A stretch of 64,000 nt of DNA from Ascaphus truei (taxonomy: Eukaryota; Chordata; Amphibia; Anura; Ascaphidae), in the NCBI GenBank assembly GCA_036426205.1, contig CM071570.1, positions 69,279,585-69,343,584 on the forward strand. Reading direction: 5' to 3'. The position numbers were made by a program, and so were the translations under genes. Shown one piece after another: positions 46,501 to 58,431 of the stretch (position 1 is its first letter; each line of letters opens with the position of its first letter). The notes under the pieces were generated by a model. The model was given only the letters and a program-made list of their open reading frames with translations, made no database searches and was not told the origin of the DNA.

Positions 46501-46739
46501 TGTCATAATAATGTATTAATCTGTACTCTAAAGTTGTACAGATTAATATATTATCAGTCAAATAAAAAAACACATCCAATGAATAAACCTGTAATAAAGA
46601 GACATTTACAAACATTCAATATATTACTTACCATTAGAAGCGGTGGCCCTCCGACTCCCGGGGTATCAGGAAGCTCCCGTACCTTGGAGCCCTCCAACAG
46701 CATCCGATGCCATCCGCCATGACATCACGAAGCCGGCGT

Positions 46740-47020
46740 CACATGGTATTTCAGCCAATCAGATCGTGGGAACCAATTCCACACTCTGATTGGCTGAAAT
46801 ACCATGTGACGCCGGCCATCTTGGATTTAGTGACGTCATCTTAAAAGCAAATGAAGCACAGCCATTCTGATTGGCTGGCATCATTCCCTTTAAGTGACGT
46901 CATGTTAAAAAAAAAAATTAAAGTTGGAACATGGTTTTAACAGCCAATCAGGTGGCTGTTAACCATTTTGAAGCTAAATGTGACATCACAAGCCCTATTT
47001 AAGGCCGTGACGCCTCATTT
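46740..47020 (+). promoter_or_regulatory. Best-preserved promoter-like cassette
   Basis: CCAAT boxes (46753, 46786, 46872, 46940), TGACGTCA at 46831-46838 and 46895-46902, TATTTAA at 46996-47002 and an initiator-like CTCATTTGAG at 47014. Spacing is as in sister units. Would drive RNA to the right. Confidence 0.55.
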
Positions 47021-47278
47021 GAGCCCAAAAAGACGACGAGACAACATCGGTTGGGATTTACCATGGGGCTTTTTGGATTACAACAAGAAGATAGAAGATT
47101 AAGAAGACGAAGAAATGGTTACAGATGAAGATAGAAGAAGGTGATTAAAGAAAGAAAAAAGAAGATTTGGGTACCTGATCCGGATCTTCATGGCGGATGG
47201 CATCGGATGCAGTTTGAGGTCTTCGCGGTACGTGAGCTTCGTGTTTCCCCGGGAGTCGGAGGGCCACCGCTTTTAATG
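47021..47278 (+). other. Exon-like block with conserved donor, unit D''
   Basis: About 258 nt, purine-rich, ending AATG|GTAAGT (GT at 47279-47280). The first ATG opens only a ~20-codon frame, so a long protein is not encoded in this block alone. Homologous block on the minus strand in the nested element (43040-42770). Confidence 0.5.
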
Positions 47279-48785
47279 GTAAGTAATATATTGAATGTTT
47301 GTAAATGTCTTTTTTGACAGGTTTTTTCATTGGATGTGTTTTTTGAGTTTTTTGTGGGAGGCATATTAACTGATAATATATTAATCTGTACCATTTTAGG
47401 GTACAGATTAATACATTATTATGACAATATTTGGGGGGCATTTCTGGCTTGGTATTGCTGTTTGTTTTTTTAATGACTTTTTCTTATGTGGATGTCATTG
47501 TTTGTTTTTTTCCTGCTTAATGGTAATAAAATGTTTGCGATTGGTGTTCGTTTTTAGTTAATGTTGTATTATGTTAGCTAATGCGTTTTATAGTTATTTC
47601 AGATATTGTTTGAATTTATTTCTTTGTAGTTTAATGTTTAAATTAATTAATTAATGTTGTAGTAATTAATTGGTTTGATTGGTTACTGTTTCTATTAATT
47701 TTTAGTTTGTTTAGTAATTATTTGGTTTTATTGATTACTTTATAAAATAATTCAGAGTTGTTTTAGGAATTAATTGTTTTGATTGGTTAATCGTTTAATT
47801 AATTCACAGTTGATGTTGTTATTGCTTGTATTCATTGGATTAGCTGGCTACTGTTTTTATTTAGTGAAGTGTGTTTTTTTGGACTTTGGTTATGTTTTAT
47901 TATTGTGTGTCTTGTGTATTAATGTATTGTAATTAGGGTGCCCATTGAGTGCTATAGAGGCTTATCATGCCCATATTATTATTATATGGTTATGATGTAT
48001 CACTATACTACTCAATGGGTACAGGGTGGGTATAGTCAGTCCGGGGTGGTGCTTAGGCCTCATGGGTGGGTGAAGGGTGTATTAGCCCTATTGATGGGTG
48101 TCTAGACCTTGCGGGTGGGTAGCAGTTGGGTTAACCCCTTTATTACCTTAGCGGTATTAACCGCTAAGGTAATTAAGGGGTTTAGTCACCCCGCTACCCC
48201 CCCGCAAGGCCTAAACAGCCACTAAGGGCCAAATTCCCTCTTCAACCACCCTCGCTAGCCACAGTAAGCCTGGCATGGGTGTTTATCCCCTCCATTGCCT
48301 TAGCGGTTAGCCACTAAGGTAATGAAGTTGCTGTAAATGCATTTTTCCTGCATCGGATGCATGCCGGGGCCTCCGGTGCTGGTGTTAATGGCTATCAGCT
48401 CCGGAGATCCCCGGCATCAATCCGAGGCAGGAAAAGGGCCTGGTTTTTTCTAAGTCCCCACACATCGCAGCTCATCGAGGCATCTCCCCACCAATTTACC
48501 TAAATTTTGAGGTGAATTGGATTTGGGGAGAAGATCGCCTTTTAGTGCTGAGATAAGCGGCGACAGCCGACTCGCGGGTACTAGAATCACGCGAGTTTAT
48601 GATCCTTCTGAAAATGGCCGATAAGCGGCTGATTGCTGCTCGATCGGCGATTTTCTTTGGGTCCAAAGGTTTTGCGGCGATACAGGCCGTTATCGGCCAC
48701 TTATCGAGGCTTACTGAATACGAGTAGCCATTTTGGCCGATAAGTGCTCGATAAGGGCCTTATCGACGCTTACAGAATGAGGCTC

Positions 48786-49139
48786 TATTTGTTTAACTTA
48801 TATCAGTCTCTTGTTGTTTTTGGGGTTCTGAGTTACCTCGGAGGGTTCCATACAGTACTTCTGATACAAATCAACTGCAGAATTTCCCATGGTAAATAAA
48901 TTATATTTGGGATACACTTGATAAAATGTCCTTAAACACCATTATAGAATACAAACATGGGATGACACTTTCTAGATCACACTGATATTTCCCGCTCACA
49001 AAGCACTTTTATTTTGAATTCCATACATTTTTTATTAACTCACAATTATTTTATATTTGTTCGGGTCTTCTGTCTCTAGACACGTGTTACAGTAATGGGA
49101 ACAAGCTTTTCCCCTTCCATTGAAAATCATTTTAAAGGT
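48786..49139. other. No recognisable gene
   Basis: AT-rich spacer. Nothing supported. Confidence 0.5.
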
Positions 49140-51010
49140 TGGTGGGTGTCAGTCCACGTGTTTGGAGATAGAAACGATTTTAGGGATCATATTGTTTTTA
49201 ACAAGTGATTCATTGATGATCTGATCTTGGTTGGGATAGGGACAGTCAATCTCTTTCTTCCTTTATTTATTCGCTTAACACTAATATTTAGCATTCACAC
49301 TTCACTTTTAATTATAGTTTCAACACATTCACCGTTAGATTTATTATTGTATATGAAGTGGCAAGAAAAAGTTTGTAAACACCTTTGGATTTTCACATAT
49401 TTCAAATATTTCAAATCTAAAATGTATTAGATCTTAATCTAAGTCCTAATAATATATAGAGATAACCTGATCAAACAAATTACACCAAACATTATACTTT
49501 TTCAACATTTCTTTATCCACAAATGATTCAACATTCAAAATACATGTGAGAAAAAGTATGTGCAGATCCTTGGATGTTGTTCTTGGGTTCTTTGTGTCTT
49601 CCTGGATGATTTGCCAGTTTGTTCTTAGAGAGCTTTTGGTAGGATGACTGCTCCTGTGGTCTTGAACTTTCTCCATTTGTAGACTGTCTGACACTTGATT
49701 GGTGGAGCCCCAAATCCCTATAATTTATTTTGGAACTCTTTCTATAATGATGAGTATCAATAACTGCTTTTCTGAGATCCTCAAAGATTTCTTTTGATCG
49801 TGCATGACATGTTTCCACACACCTGTATGGTGAAGATCAAACTCACAAAGTTTCTGATCATTATATATTCGGTGGGGCCTCACAGACTTACCCCTGAAGA
49901 TCTACCTAATTGTTTAAATACCTGATTATAATTATCCCCTTTAATTTACAGTAGCTGATATAATCGGGGTTTCAATCACTTTTTCACATACAGTGACTCT
50001 TAATTACTCATTGTTTTTCTAATTCATACATTATTTGTTTCAAAATACATGGAATTGGTTAATATAAACCCTATTGGATATTTAAGAAAAGTTTTGATTC
50101 AAGAATGTTATCATGGTAAAACTATGGCCTCTCTGTAATTATCATTGAGGTTCACAAACATTTTCTCACCACTAGATCTTCATTCCAACAGATTTTTTTC
50201 ATAAACTAATTACATTTAACCCATTTTTAAGAGCAGATAGCTGTTATCTTAGACCTTTCCCTCGAGGCTTCACAAAGAGAACATTTATGAAGTTAAGAAG
50301 AAATTGTTCTGATTCTACAGACTTTCTAGTTCAATCATGAGATATGTATGATAGATTTAAAAGGAGGGGTTATTACCCAAATTATCTAGATCAGACTCTT
50401 GGAGATGTTATGTCTATAGACAGATCTTCTCTACTTAAGCATTCTAGAAGAGAGATGGATTGAGGGGGTACTCCACTTTTTATTACTCAAAATAGTAGAC
50501 AGACTAATCAAATTTAATCAATTATACATCGACATTGGGATGTTTTGGCTCTTGACCCTGTATTAAAATATATATTTTTAATTTGGTCACACGTTTTCAG
50601 TTAGATATCCAAAACAACTGCAAATTATGTTTCTCCAAGTTTTTATAACTCTGTGGACCCTGTAAATGCATGGAGTCACAGATGTGATCATTACAAGATT
50701 TGTCTTCTAGTGAAATCCTCAGTGTCCTTTTTTTCTCAGATAACAAAAAACTATCAAATGTTATCCTTTATTACTGTAACTGCAACACCAATTATGTTAT
50801 CTATTTACTTAGCTGTGGTTGTGGCAAACAATATGTGGGTCGAACCACTACACATACAGTAGGTCTCTTAAAGTTAAGATTATCGAACATGTGCGGTTAA
50901 TAAGGAATAATGGTATGACTCATCCAGTTGTTTTTTTTAGAGAATTGAAACCTAATCCAAGCTCCCTTTCATCTCTCTTATACTACTTTCTGCAATGTTT
51001 ACTCTATAGC
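49140..51010 (+). pseudogene. Penelope-like element, decayed, with Tc1 insert
   Basis: FIDDLILVG (RT catalytic Asp pair) near 49210, then a Tc1 relic, then FPRGFTKRTFMKLRRNCSDS (50260-50320), RGYYPNYLDQ, RHWDVLALDPVLKYIF, and GIY-YIG NYVIYLLSCGCGKQYVGRTT (50790-50850), followed by LKLRLSN. Several stops and shifts. Dead copy of the same type as the PLE at 31659. Confidence 0.82.
49352..49998 (-). pseudogene. Tc1-like transposase N-terminal relic
   Basis: The minus strand reads ARSKEIFEDLRKAVIDTH, LGLHQSSVRQ (helix-turn-helix, DNA-binding half of Tc1 transposase) and, after a shift, TKNPRTTSKDL. Weak inverted ends GTGGCAAGAAAAAGT and CTTTTTCACATACAGTG frame it. The DDE catalytic half is missing. 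It interrupts the PLE coding region. Confidence 0.8.
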
Positions 51011-52002
51011 TGCTTTTAAAAATTATTTTCTGTTTCACCAGCACAATGCTCATCATTTTCACAACTCAAATCATCCATAATGTGCATCAAATACCTTTCT
51101 TCAAATTACATGTACAGTACTGTAATAATAAATTGATTTATGTATACTGTAATTAACTCATGAAACCTTTACAGCATTGTGCAAATTGTACGTTTGTGCA
51201 TGAAAATACTTACTCTTTGCATTTAGGATGACAGACTTTCTTTACCTCCTGTTGCCATTGATGTGGTAGCAGATGGTATGTAGAGACATTGACACCATTC
51301 TGTTGAAGTCACCGCTGATTCTGTGTGTTTCTTTTCACCTCTCTTTTCATTGTCCAATATTTGGCTGAAGTCTTTATTGATTTTTTTTTATTATGTTTCC
51401 CGAAAAACACTTGGAGCACAGACAGTCTAATTAAATATTAACAATTATGGCACTTTATGTGGTACAGACAGTACAGATATGCCTGAGGTGCCTTTGTCAA
51501 TGTGGTACAGCTGGCGACTGAAATGTTGTGTGTCAATCAATCAAGGATCTCCAAGTGTGAGTTGTGACATAGTATTTAAAGACACTCTTAATTCACTGCT
51601 CCACATGCCAAGGACTGTGGGATGGAGGGAAAAATGTCTACAGTTAAAATTGATTATTGTTCTACAGAATAATTGTTAGAAATTGTTGTCTGTTGTTTTA
51701 TACAGTAGTTGTTTCAAAGTTTATAATGTTACTGCATGTTGTTAAAAGTAAATCTAGTTCACTTATTTATTCCAGTAAAAAAAAATTAACTGAAAAAAAT
51801 GTCTTCTGGTTTTACTTAAACTGTCAAACATTTAACAATAGTCACCTCCACATTATTATCTTGTTGGGGCAAAAGGGTAGTATGAGAGTTGTGTTAAAAT
51901 ATAAAATCCCTGTTGTAATAACGTGTAAAAAAACCCAAGAACATTTAGGAATGGCATACTGTCTACTTGAGAGTATCGCTCTGCTACAAGATTTTACAAA
52001 AT
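51011..52002. other. AT-rich stretch without genes
   Basis: Only short chance frames. Confidence 0.5.
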
Positions 52003-52021
52003 GGGGGGGGGGGGGGGGGGG
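52003..52021. repeat. Homopolymer of 19 G
   Basis: Uninterrupted G tract at the edge of the Tx1-type LINE fragment. Confidence 0.9.
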
Positions 52022-53395
52022 TTAAGGAGTCTAGAATAAATAGGCATGAGGAAGGAGTTACCAAAAGACTGGGGACACTTGGACCAGTTGATCCGAGCTA
52101 AAGAGGCCGCAGTATAGACCTCTTGGCATGCTTGTGTCTGCACCAGATCAACGTGGTCCTGTGTCACGAGGAGCATGTCATCAGAATAGGCTGAAATAAT
52201 TACCTATATGTCAGGTTCTCGTAGCATCAGCCTGGTAGGCAGAGGAAGGACTTGATGGCCAGTGCATATAGTTTCCTATATATGGGGCATCCTTGATGTA
52301 CTCCAATACCAAACGCCAAAAATACTGTCCGGGACAATTTAGTATTCACCAGACATTTTGCAGAGCTGTACTGCAATTGGATAAGGCCCCAAAAATGTGG
52401 TCCAAAGCCGAAAGCCTAAAGTGTCTGTAGGATGTATCAATATGAGCTTATAGGGGTCCTGTATGTTTTGCAATTCTTGTTCAGCTGGTCCTGGCTGATT
52501 TGGAGGGTGGCTCCTCCTTCCTTAGTTTTAAGCTCACTCCTCCCACTTTTAAATGGTTAAAGCTCACTCCTTTGCACATTCCACACCCATGGGAACTTGC
52601 ATCCAGTATGATTGCGACAAATCTAATACAGAGTGCTTTTCCTGGTATTATACAGGTTAATAAGAGCTTCAATCAGACTTAGAACTATGCAACTCATTTT
52701 GACAGATTTATTATAAATCATTCTTCCTGGTAATGTACAGGTTATTAAGAATCTATTTTAGTGTTAGGACCCTTGAGACGTGGTCTGCCTTGAAGGGGCT
52801 CAAGGGCTTACAACACTTTGGCCAAAGGGTTAAACTTAAAGACCATTTTATTCAAAAGATTTATATGTATATATATATTAGGCACTGTACCGTGTATTGG
52901 TGTCTTTGGATGTAGCACTGAGCTCTGTCTGTGTTTCATGTCCTGTCTCTGGTTTTAAATATATATTGCCATGCTCAGTAGCACTCCTCTTTGACACTTA
53001 TACGCTTATATATATATATATGTTGTGGTTATTTTGGGGGTTCAATATGAGCTTATGGGGGTCATGTATGTTTTACAGTATAGGACTGGTCAGGGTGAAT
53101 CACCTCTGATAGCATGGACTTGAGCCTCAGCGAGAGCGCTTTGTCTACAATCTTAAAGTCCATGCTAAGCAGAAAGATAAGTCACCAGTTAGATTTTTGA
53201 CGGAGATCCGCCTTCTTTGACAGCAGAAACAGTACTGCCTGCTGCATAAAAAAGGGGCATCTCACTAGCCTCGAGGGCTTCTGCCAGGACCTCGATGAAA
53301 TCGGGTACCAGCATCTCCTAGATAAACTGAAAGAATACTACAGTCTGCCTCTCTAGAACCAGTGCTTTTCCATGTGAAATGAGATAGAGGGCTTA
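52022..53395 (-). pseudogene. Tx1-type (L1 clade) LINE reverse transcriptase, interrupted
   Basis: Minus strand from 53395: VLAEALEASEMP, then (frame shift) LIFLLSMDFKIVDKALSLRLKSML, VIHPDQSYTV near 53080, a 600-bp interruption, then HQGCPIYRKLYALAIK, and REPDI-VIISAYSDDMLLVTQD (catalytic SDD, about 52150-52185) with ACQEVYTAASLARINWSK. This is the Tx1 pattern known from Xenopus. Stops and shifts throughout. Endonuclease and ORF1 are absent. Confidence 0.82.
52480..53045. mobile_element. Unclassified insertion in the Tx1 RT
   Basis: Separates VIHPDQSYTV from the rest of the RT. Flanked by direct repeats of about 30 bp (TATGAGCTTATRGGGGTC then TGTATGTTTT, 52441-52474 and 53046-53080). Contains GGACCCTTGAGACGTGGTCTG and TATATATA tracts. 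Type unknown. Confidence 0.5.
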
Positions 53396-53514
53396 AGAGT
53401 GCTTTGCCAGAGTATTGTATCTCAAGCCGCTCCCTTCAACCCTCGCTGATTGTGGGAATCCCCTCCCAGAAAACACTGCATTCATTCAGCTGGAAGGACT
53501 CTGAAGAGAAAACC

Positions 53515-53785
53515 TTCAGGCTCTGTATTGTATGTATTGTATGTCTTTATTTATATAGCACCATTAATGTACATAGCTCTTCACAGCAGTAATATATGTG
53601 ACAATCATATAAATAATAAAATCATATAAATAACACAAGAAAGGGAGAAGTGCTTCAGATATAAAAGTAACATTTAGAAAAAAGGAGTCCCTGCTCTGAA
53701 GAGCTTACAATTTAATGTGTTGGTAGGAGAACCTACAGTAACAGTAGGAGGGCATTATGGAAAGTGCGTCTGCAAGGGGACAAGG
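53515..53785 (-). repeat. L2-type 3' end or derived SINE
   Basis: On the minus strand: TTGTAAGCTCTTCAGAGCAGG ... GGTGCTATATAAATAAAGA, a tail also present at 61050-61190 and typical of L2-group LINEs. No coding part. Confidence 0.65.
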
Positions 53786-54530
53786 TTAATGTATTTATTT
53801 ATTTATTTATAAAATATTTTACCAGGAAGTAATACATTGAGAGTTACCTCTCGTTTTCAAGTATGTCCTGGGCACAGAGTAAAACAAAATAATACATGGT
53901 TACAAATACAGTTACATAAATGAACAAGGTATACATTATATACAAGACATTGCATGCACAGTTAAAGAAAATATATATTATGAGCGTATAAAACAATTAC
54001 AGACCAGATTGTATGAGGTGTTATCATTCATGGTGCTACTGCTTTCTTAAGCAGGTGTGTTTTGAGGTGGGTCTTAAATGTGGATAGAGAAGGTGCTAGA
54101 CGGATATTGAGGGGAAGGGCATTCCAGAGGTGTGGGGCAGTCAATAAGAAGGGTTCAAGGCAGGAGAGGGCATTAGATACAAAAGGGGTAGAGAGAAGAC
54201 GTCCTTGAGCAGAACGCAAGAGTCGGGATGGTGTATATCGAGAAATTAGGGCTGAGATGTATGGAGGAGCAGAAAAATGTAAAGATTTATGAGAGGACAA
54301 CAATTGAGTGTGTGTTATGGGATTTGATAGGAAGCCAGGGGAGTGATTTCAGCAGGGGAGACGCTGAGACAAATTTCGGAAATAGTAGAGTTATTCTGGC
54401 AGCAGCATTTAGAATAGATTGTAGGGGAGATAGGTGAGAGGCAGGAAGGCCAGACAGCAGGAGGTTACATCTGTCCTGGATGCTCTCTGGGTCCATCCGA
54501 GGAGAATAGTCCTCTGCCAATAAGCAGGAA
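53786..54530 (-). pseudogene. L2-type LINE, C-terminal coding end and 3' UTR
   Basis: Two minus-strand frames: LSGLPASHLSPLQSILNAAARI, LLKSLPWLPIKSHN, then (shift) YISALISRYTPSRLLRSAQ, HLWNALPLNIRLAPSLSTFKTHLKTHLL. These are the last motifs of L2-clade pol proteins. A 3' UTR with a TTTATTTA repeat follows at 53790. Truncated on the 5' side. Confidence 0.88.
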
Positions 54531-55130
54531 CATTAAAAGGAAGCACTGGTACATATTGGAGTGATTCTAAGATTGAACACTTAGTAAAAGAACCACCTTT
54601 TTTTGCCTACAAACAAGCTAAGAACTTTAAGGATATTTTGGTTAGAGCGGACCTTGGATGTAACAAAAAAACACAGAGAAGGTTTTTGGCATACCATAAA
54701 AGGGCAAATTTTCAAGCCTGCAATGTGCACTCAGCAATTCAGTGATAAATTGGGAATTTCTGGTGGACCCACACAGTGGCAGGAAATGTAAAATCAATTA
54801 CAATGCTGTCTATCAACTTTTGGGATTTACATACTAAAATGTCTGTGTGTTCTGTTGTATGTGGAGAGACGACTAGGGTCCTGGTTTTCAGAACACAAGT
54901 CATCTATTAGGAGACGGAATATGATACTTCTAGTGGCAAGGTACTACATAGCGGCTGGAGATAGCCCATGCCAGCTACATCCAGGTAGTACTGTAGAGTG
55001 TGTACCCCAGTTGAAGAGGGGCGGTGATCGTCATGCTCTTCTAAAACTCGTGAAGTTTACTGGATATACCGTGAAGTTTACTGGATATACATGCTACAGA
55101 CCATGGCCCTAAGAGGGCTAAATGAGAAAT
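54531..55130 (+). pseudogene. Penelope-like element fragment
   Basis: Frames read EHLVKEPPFFAYKQAKNFKDILVRADL (the segment before the Cys-rich part), then remnants of GIY-YIG (LLYVERRLGSWFSEHKSSIRRRN) and RGGDRHALLKLVKFTGY with an internal duplication of the CTGGATATAC..GTGAAGTTTA block (55045-55090). Many stops. The same order is seen in the 282-residue PLE frame at 15183. Confidence 0.78.
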
Positions 55131-55782
55131 ATCAGTTAGGCTTTTGCCTTTGAGGTCGAATCGGATGTGTGACATTGTAGAATTATGGATGGAGGCCCGA
55201 ATGAACACTTTGGCTATTCACTTAACTAGCACATTTATCTTCCTATTCCACAGGTGCCATTGATGGATACAGAACTCTTTTGAAAGGACTAGAGCATTTC
55301 CCCTTCTGGTCTAGTCTACTGTTGATTGTCCACCACCTCCTGGGTGTGTCTACAGTCCAATACCGTATGTGTGAAGTCCTGACTCTGTCTACTGTCTACA
55401 ATATGTTCTGTTCGTTATATGTAGTTTGTGCTGTGGTTGGTCCGCCCATAATCTCCTGCTGCCACACTGGGCTTGCAATAAGGCTCAAGAAGATTAAAGT
55501 TTTATTACATTTTTTCCTGTTTTCTATTTTTCTCCTTACCCCATTCCCCCCACTTACCCCAGTTGTATTCACATACACACAACTAATGTACAATTGAAGA
55601 GGGATTATAAAACCTGTGCAACAATAACATACCGGTGCCACATCCCTTTGTGCACACAGCAGAGAAAAGAAAGGTGTGCAACCCATATTTATCTGTGTCC
55701 TAACAGAAGGTTATATAAAGAAACATTATTGTTAATATAACATAATTTAACTATAAAAGTAGTACTAGGAACATATATGTTT
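55131..55782. other. No certain gene
   Basis: Frames of 105 aa (+) and 96 aa (-) overlap at 55280-55686 but match nothing and look like chance. This may be the 3' flank of the Harbinger element; no terminus was found. Confidence 0.4.
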
Positions 55783-57094
55783 TTACTTACAAGAAAAAAA
55801 TGAATTGATGAGATTTTGGCGTGTCTGGCCACCACTGGCTGTTTGTTCATTTTCAGCAGCTACATGGGTGGGATGCTCGTCTACCAAAGGCTCAGCTAGG
55901 TCTGATTGTACATTGTGCCTGAGTGCAACATTGTGCAAAATGCAACAGGCAAGGATAATATCAGACACTTTTTGAGGCTTGTATAGAAGAGCCACACCAG
56001 TTCTGTCCAGACACCTAAATCTGGTCTTGAGTAGGCCAAATGTCCTCTCTATAACATATCTTGTAGAGATATGGGCTGCATTGTACCTCTCCTCTGCTTC
56101 AGTTTGAGGGTTTAGCACCGGAGTCAAGAGCCACGGCCTAATTCCGTATCCTGAGTCACCTATAATGAATGGAGCACACATAAGCTTGCATTAGTGATAA
56201 GATTCTACAATGACAACATTCCTAAAGAAAAATGTGTTTTGTGTTAGAACATCTAAATATGTACTCACCCAGCTGCCAACCATGTTCAAAATGTCCCTCT
56301 TCGAACGCATGGAATACTGAAGAGTTCCTCAGGATAGAGGAATCGTGACTGGAACCAGGGAATTTGGGTACCACATGCATTATCCTCATTGTGGCATCAC
56401 ATACCACCTGTACATTGAGTGAATGGTAGTGCTTACGATTGCGGTAAACATGCTCACTCTGACTAGGTGCAATCAAAGCAACATGTGTGCAATCGATTGC
56501 ACCCAGCACACATGGTATCCCTGCTATATTATAAAAGGCATTCCTGACTTCCAGCCACTCTGTTGCCTCTGTAGGAAAATGAATATAATTCCTAGCGCGT
56601 CTATTGAGTGCATAGAGAAACTGGGTAAAGGCCCGCGAGAATGTAGATTGCGAGACCCCGCCCACTATGCCCACAGTTGTCTGGAATGACGCGGAAGCAA
56701 GATAATGTAATGAGCACAGCATTTTAACAAGCCCAGGGACTGCACGACCTCTGGCTGTCAAAAAATTTAAATCTCCCCTTATCTCCTCATAAAGAGATAA
56801 GATTGCTGCTGAACTCAAACGATAGCGACTTACTATCTCCTCCTCACTCATCCCATATAACAGGGTTCTCTCCCTGTACACACGCGGACGAGGCACAACT
56901 TGTCTCCTCTGTCTTCTCCTCTGATCTCCTGTCCCTCTACCTGTCCCTCGGCCTGTCCCTGTCCCTGTCGTATCCGCGTGCCTGTCCCTGTCACTGTCCC
57001 TCGGTCTGTCCCTCCCTTGCCCTATATCATTCTCTTGATCAGCAAGCATGTCATAGAAAAGAATGTTCCTCCGTCTCCTAAACAATCGCAACAT
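55783..57094 (-). CDS. HARBI1-like: PIF/Harbinger transposase, two exons, apparently intact
   Basis: Exon 1 is 57094-56269, intron 56268-56160 (109 bp, GTGAGT...ATTATAG) and exon 2 is 56159-55783; together 400 codons with no stop or shift. I chose the ATG at 57092-57094 because the protein then begins LRLFRRRRNILF, usual for the family; an upstream open stretch has no similarity. Residues about 20-60 are an Arg/Asp/Thr/Gly-rich repeat (GTGRGTGRGT). The DDE_Tnp_4 catalytic residues are present: D in GAIDCTH, D in GDSGYG across the splice, E in VIERTFG. Such proteins cut and paste Harbinger elements in the nucleus, normally with a Myb/SANT partner, not found here. A decayed relative is at 499-875. 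Confidence 0.9.
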
Positions 57095-58075
57095 TTGAAA
57101 TGAGTAGCTGTGAATGAGCAGGTAATGGGCGTCCTTTAAATAGGTATGTGATGATGTCAGGTGACATAGTAAAATGCAAGGTGTTACATTAACATAATAA
57201 AGTACTTCTGTGCCAAGCTGTGTGCAGTTGATCTTAGAAGTATTTGTTGTGTGTATTCTGCAGGGAATGATGATATTTGACAATGATGTCACGTGAAGCT
57301 TTGTACAAACATTGCTTGAAAATAAATAGTTTAATGTGCAATGCATGTAACACTTCTGAACGCAACAGTCAGTCATGTAATTAGACAAAAAGGCTGAGAT
57401 TGACGTGGGAAAAGTTTGCTGTAACCTGTGTAATTAGCCATGTTATTGTCACATGTTGACAACAATGAATTGTCGTGTGCATATGCATGCATTTCTGTAA
57501 TGAGGATAGTTGCTATAGAATGAGTTTACAAGGTGTCACAATGATTAATTACTGTACATGTGTGTGGAAGTTAGGTTGAAGTGCTTGTAATGCAACGGTT
57601 ACAATGTAAACATGCAATGTGATTGAGCGTCCAATAAGTGACGTCATGAAAATAGGGAGGACCAAAACTAGATGTAAACATGAGAAGAAAGATGTACATG
57701 AACGTTTAAAGATGCGTCACACATTACAAGCATTGTGTAATGTAAAGGAACATGAATATACGGTGTATGTGTGACATGTGTGACATGTGTAACATCATGT
57801 AAATAATTGTCGCTCAGTTCAGTAAAATGTGTGATATGATGTGAGGTTCTCCTTTAAGAGTTAAGTATAGTATTTTCCCTTGACACATCATCACATGATG
57901 AGTAATGTGACACGCAAATGATGAAAACATGTAAAAGTACAATGTTATGCAAATAATACACGTCAGCTGTGACACAATGCAGGGAATGCCCCCCACACTG
58001 TAATGCAAATCACGTTTGTATTGTGAGCAATGAAACGTAAACAGTACTATACTGTTATACGTCCCCGCTCCATTG
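57095..58075. other. Probable 5' non-coding region of the Harbinger element
   Basis: No frame recognised; many short GTGACATGTG/ACATGT repeats at 57760-57800. Lies between the transposase start and the family's terminal region. Confidence 0.4.
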
Positions 58076-58431
58076 ACTTCCATTGATGTACAGAAGAGTT
58101 TTTTTTTCTAAGTGCCGTTCCGGCAGCCTTAGCGATCGTTCTCCCCTCCAACTTGCCAACTTTAGTTGGCGGGAGCAATTGGCCATAACATCTCAATTTC
58201 GTAGTGCCGATCAGCCCCGATAAGCTGATTTTGGTACTTGAATCCAGCCGATTTAAAAAAGTGGCGATCAGTGGCGAAAACAGGCTTATCGGCAGCCGAC
58301 TGGCCATAACAAAATTATCGGCTACGAAACCTGCCGAAATCAAGCACTTATCGGCGCTTACTGAATCTCAAACCCAATTTTGGCTATAAAATGCCGAAAA
58401 AATCCTTATCAACGCTTACTGCATGAAGCCC
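58076..58431. mobile_element. Terminal region of the Harbinger family
   Basis: Follows the right end of unit A (24000-24363) block by block: CTAAGTGCCG, CAACTTGCCAACTTTAGTTGG, CGATCAG..AAGCTGATT, AAAAGTGGCGAT, CTTATCG, and ends CTTACTGCATGAAGCCC. It is the 5' side terminus relative to the minus-strand transposase. The opposite terminus was not found. Confidence 0.75.

Larger units (their letters stand above)
45145..48785. mobile_element. Harbinger-like unit D'', 3.64 kb
   Basis: Ends GGCCTCATTCAGAG and (reverse complement) GAGCCTCATTCTGTAAG. Parts match 41753-44989 in order, including a large palindrome (about 46040-47960) centred at 46745-46805, a dyad on each side (45950-46000 and 48130-48182) and a right end rich in CGATAAG/CTTATCG. 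In this copy both arms keep different pieces; the right arm retains the full promoter and exon-like block. TSD not certain. Confidence 0.75.

Noticed and set aside
55280..55686. Overlapping frames of 105 (+) and 96 (-) codons
   Set aside because: Hydrophobic but without motif, and not supported by splice or start context.
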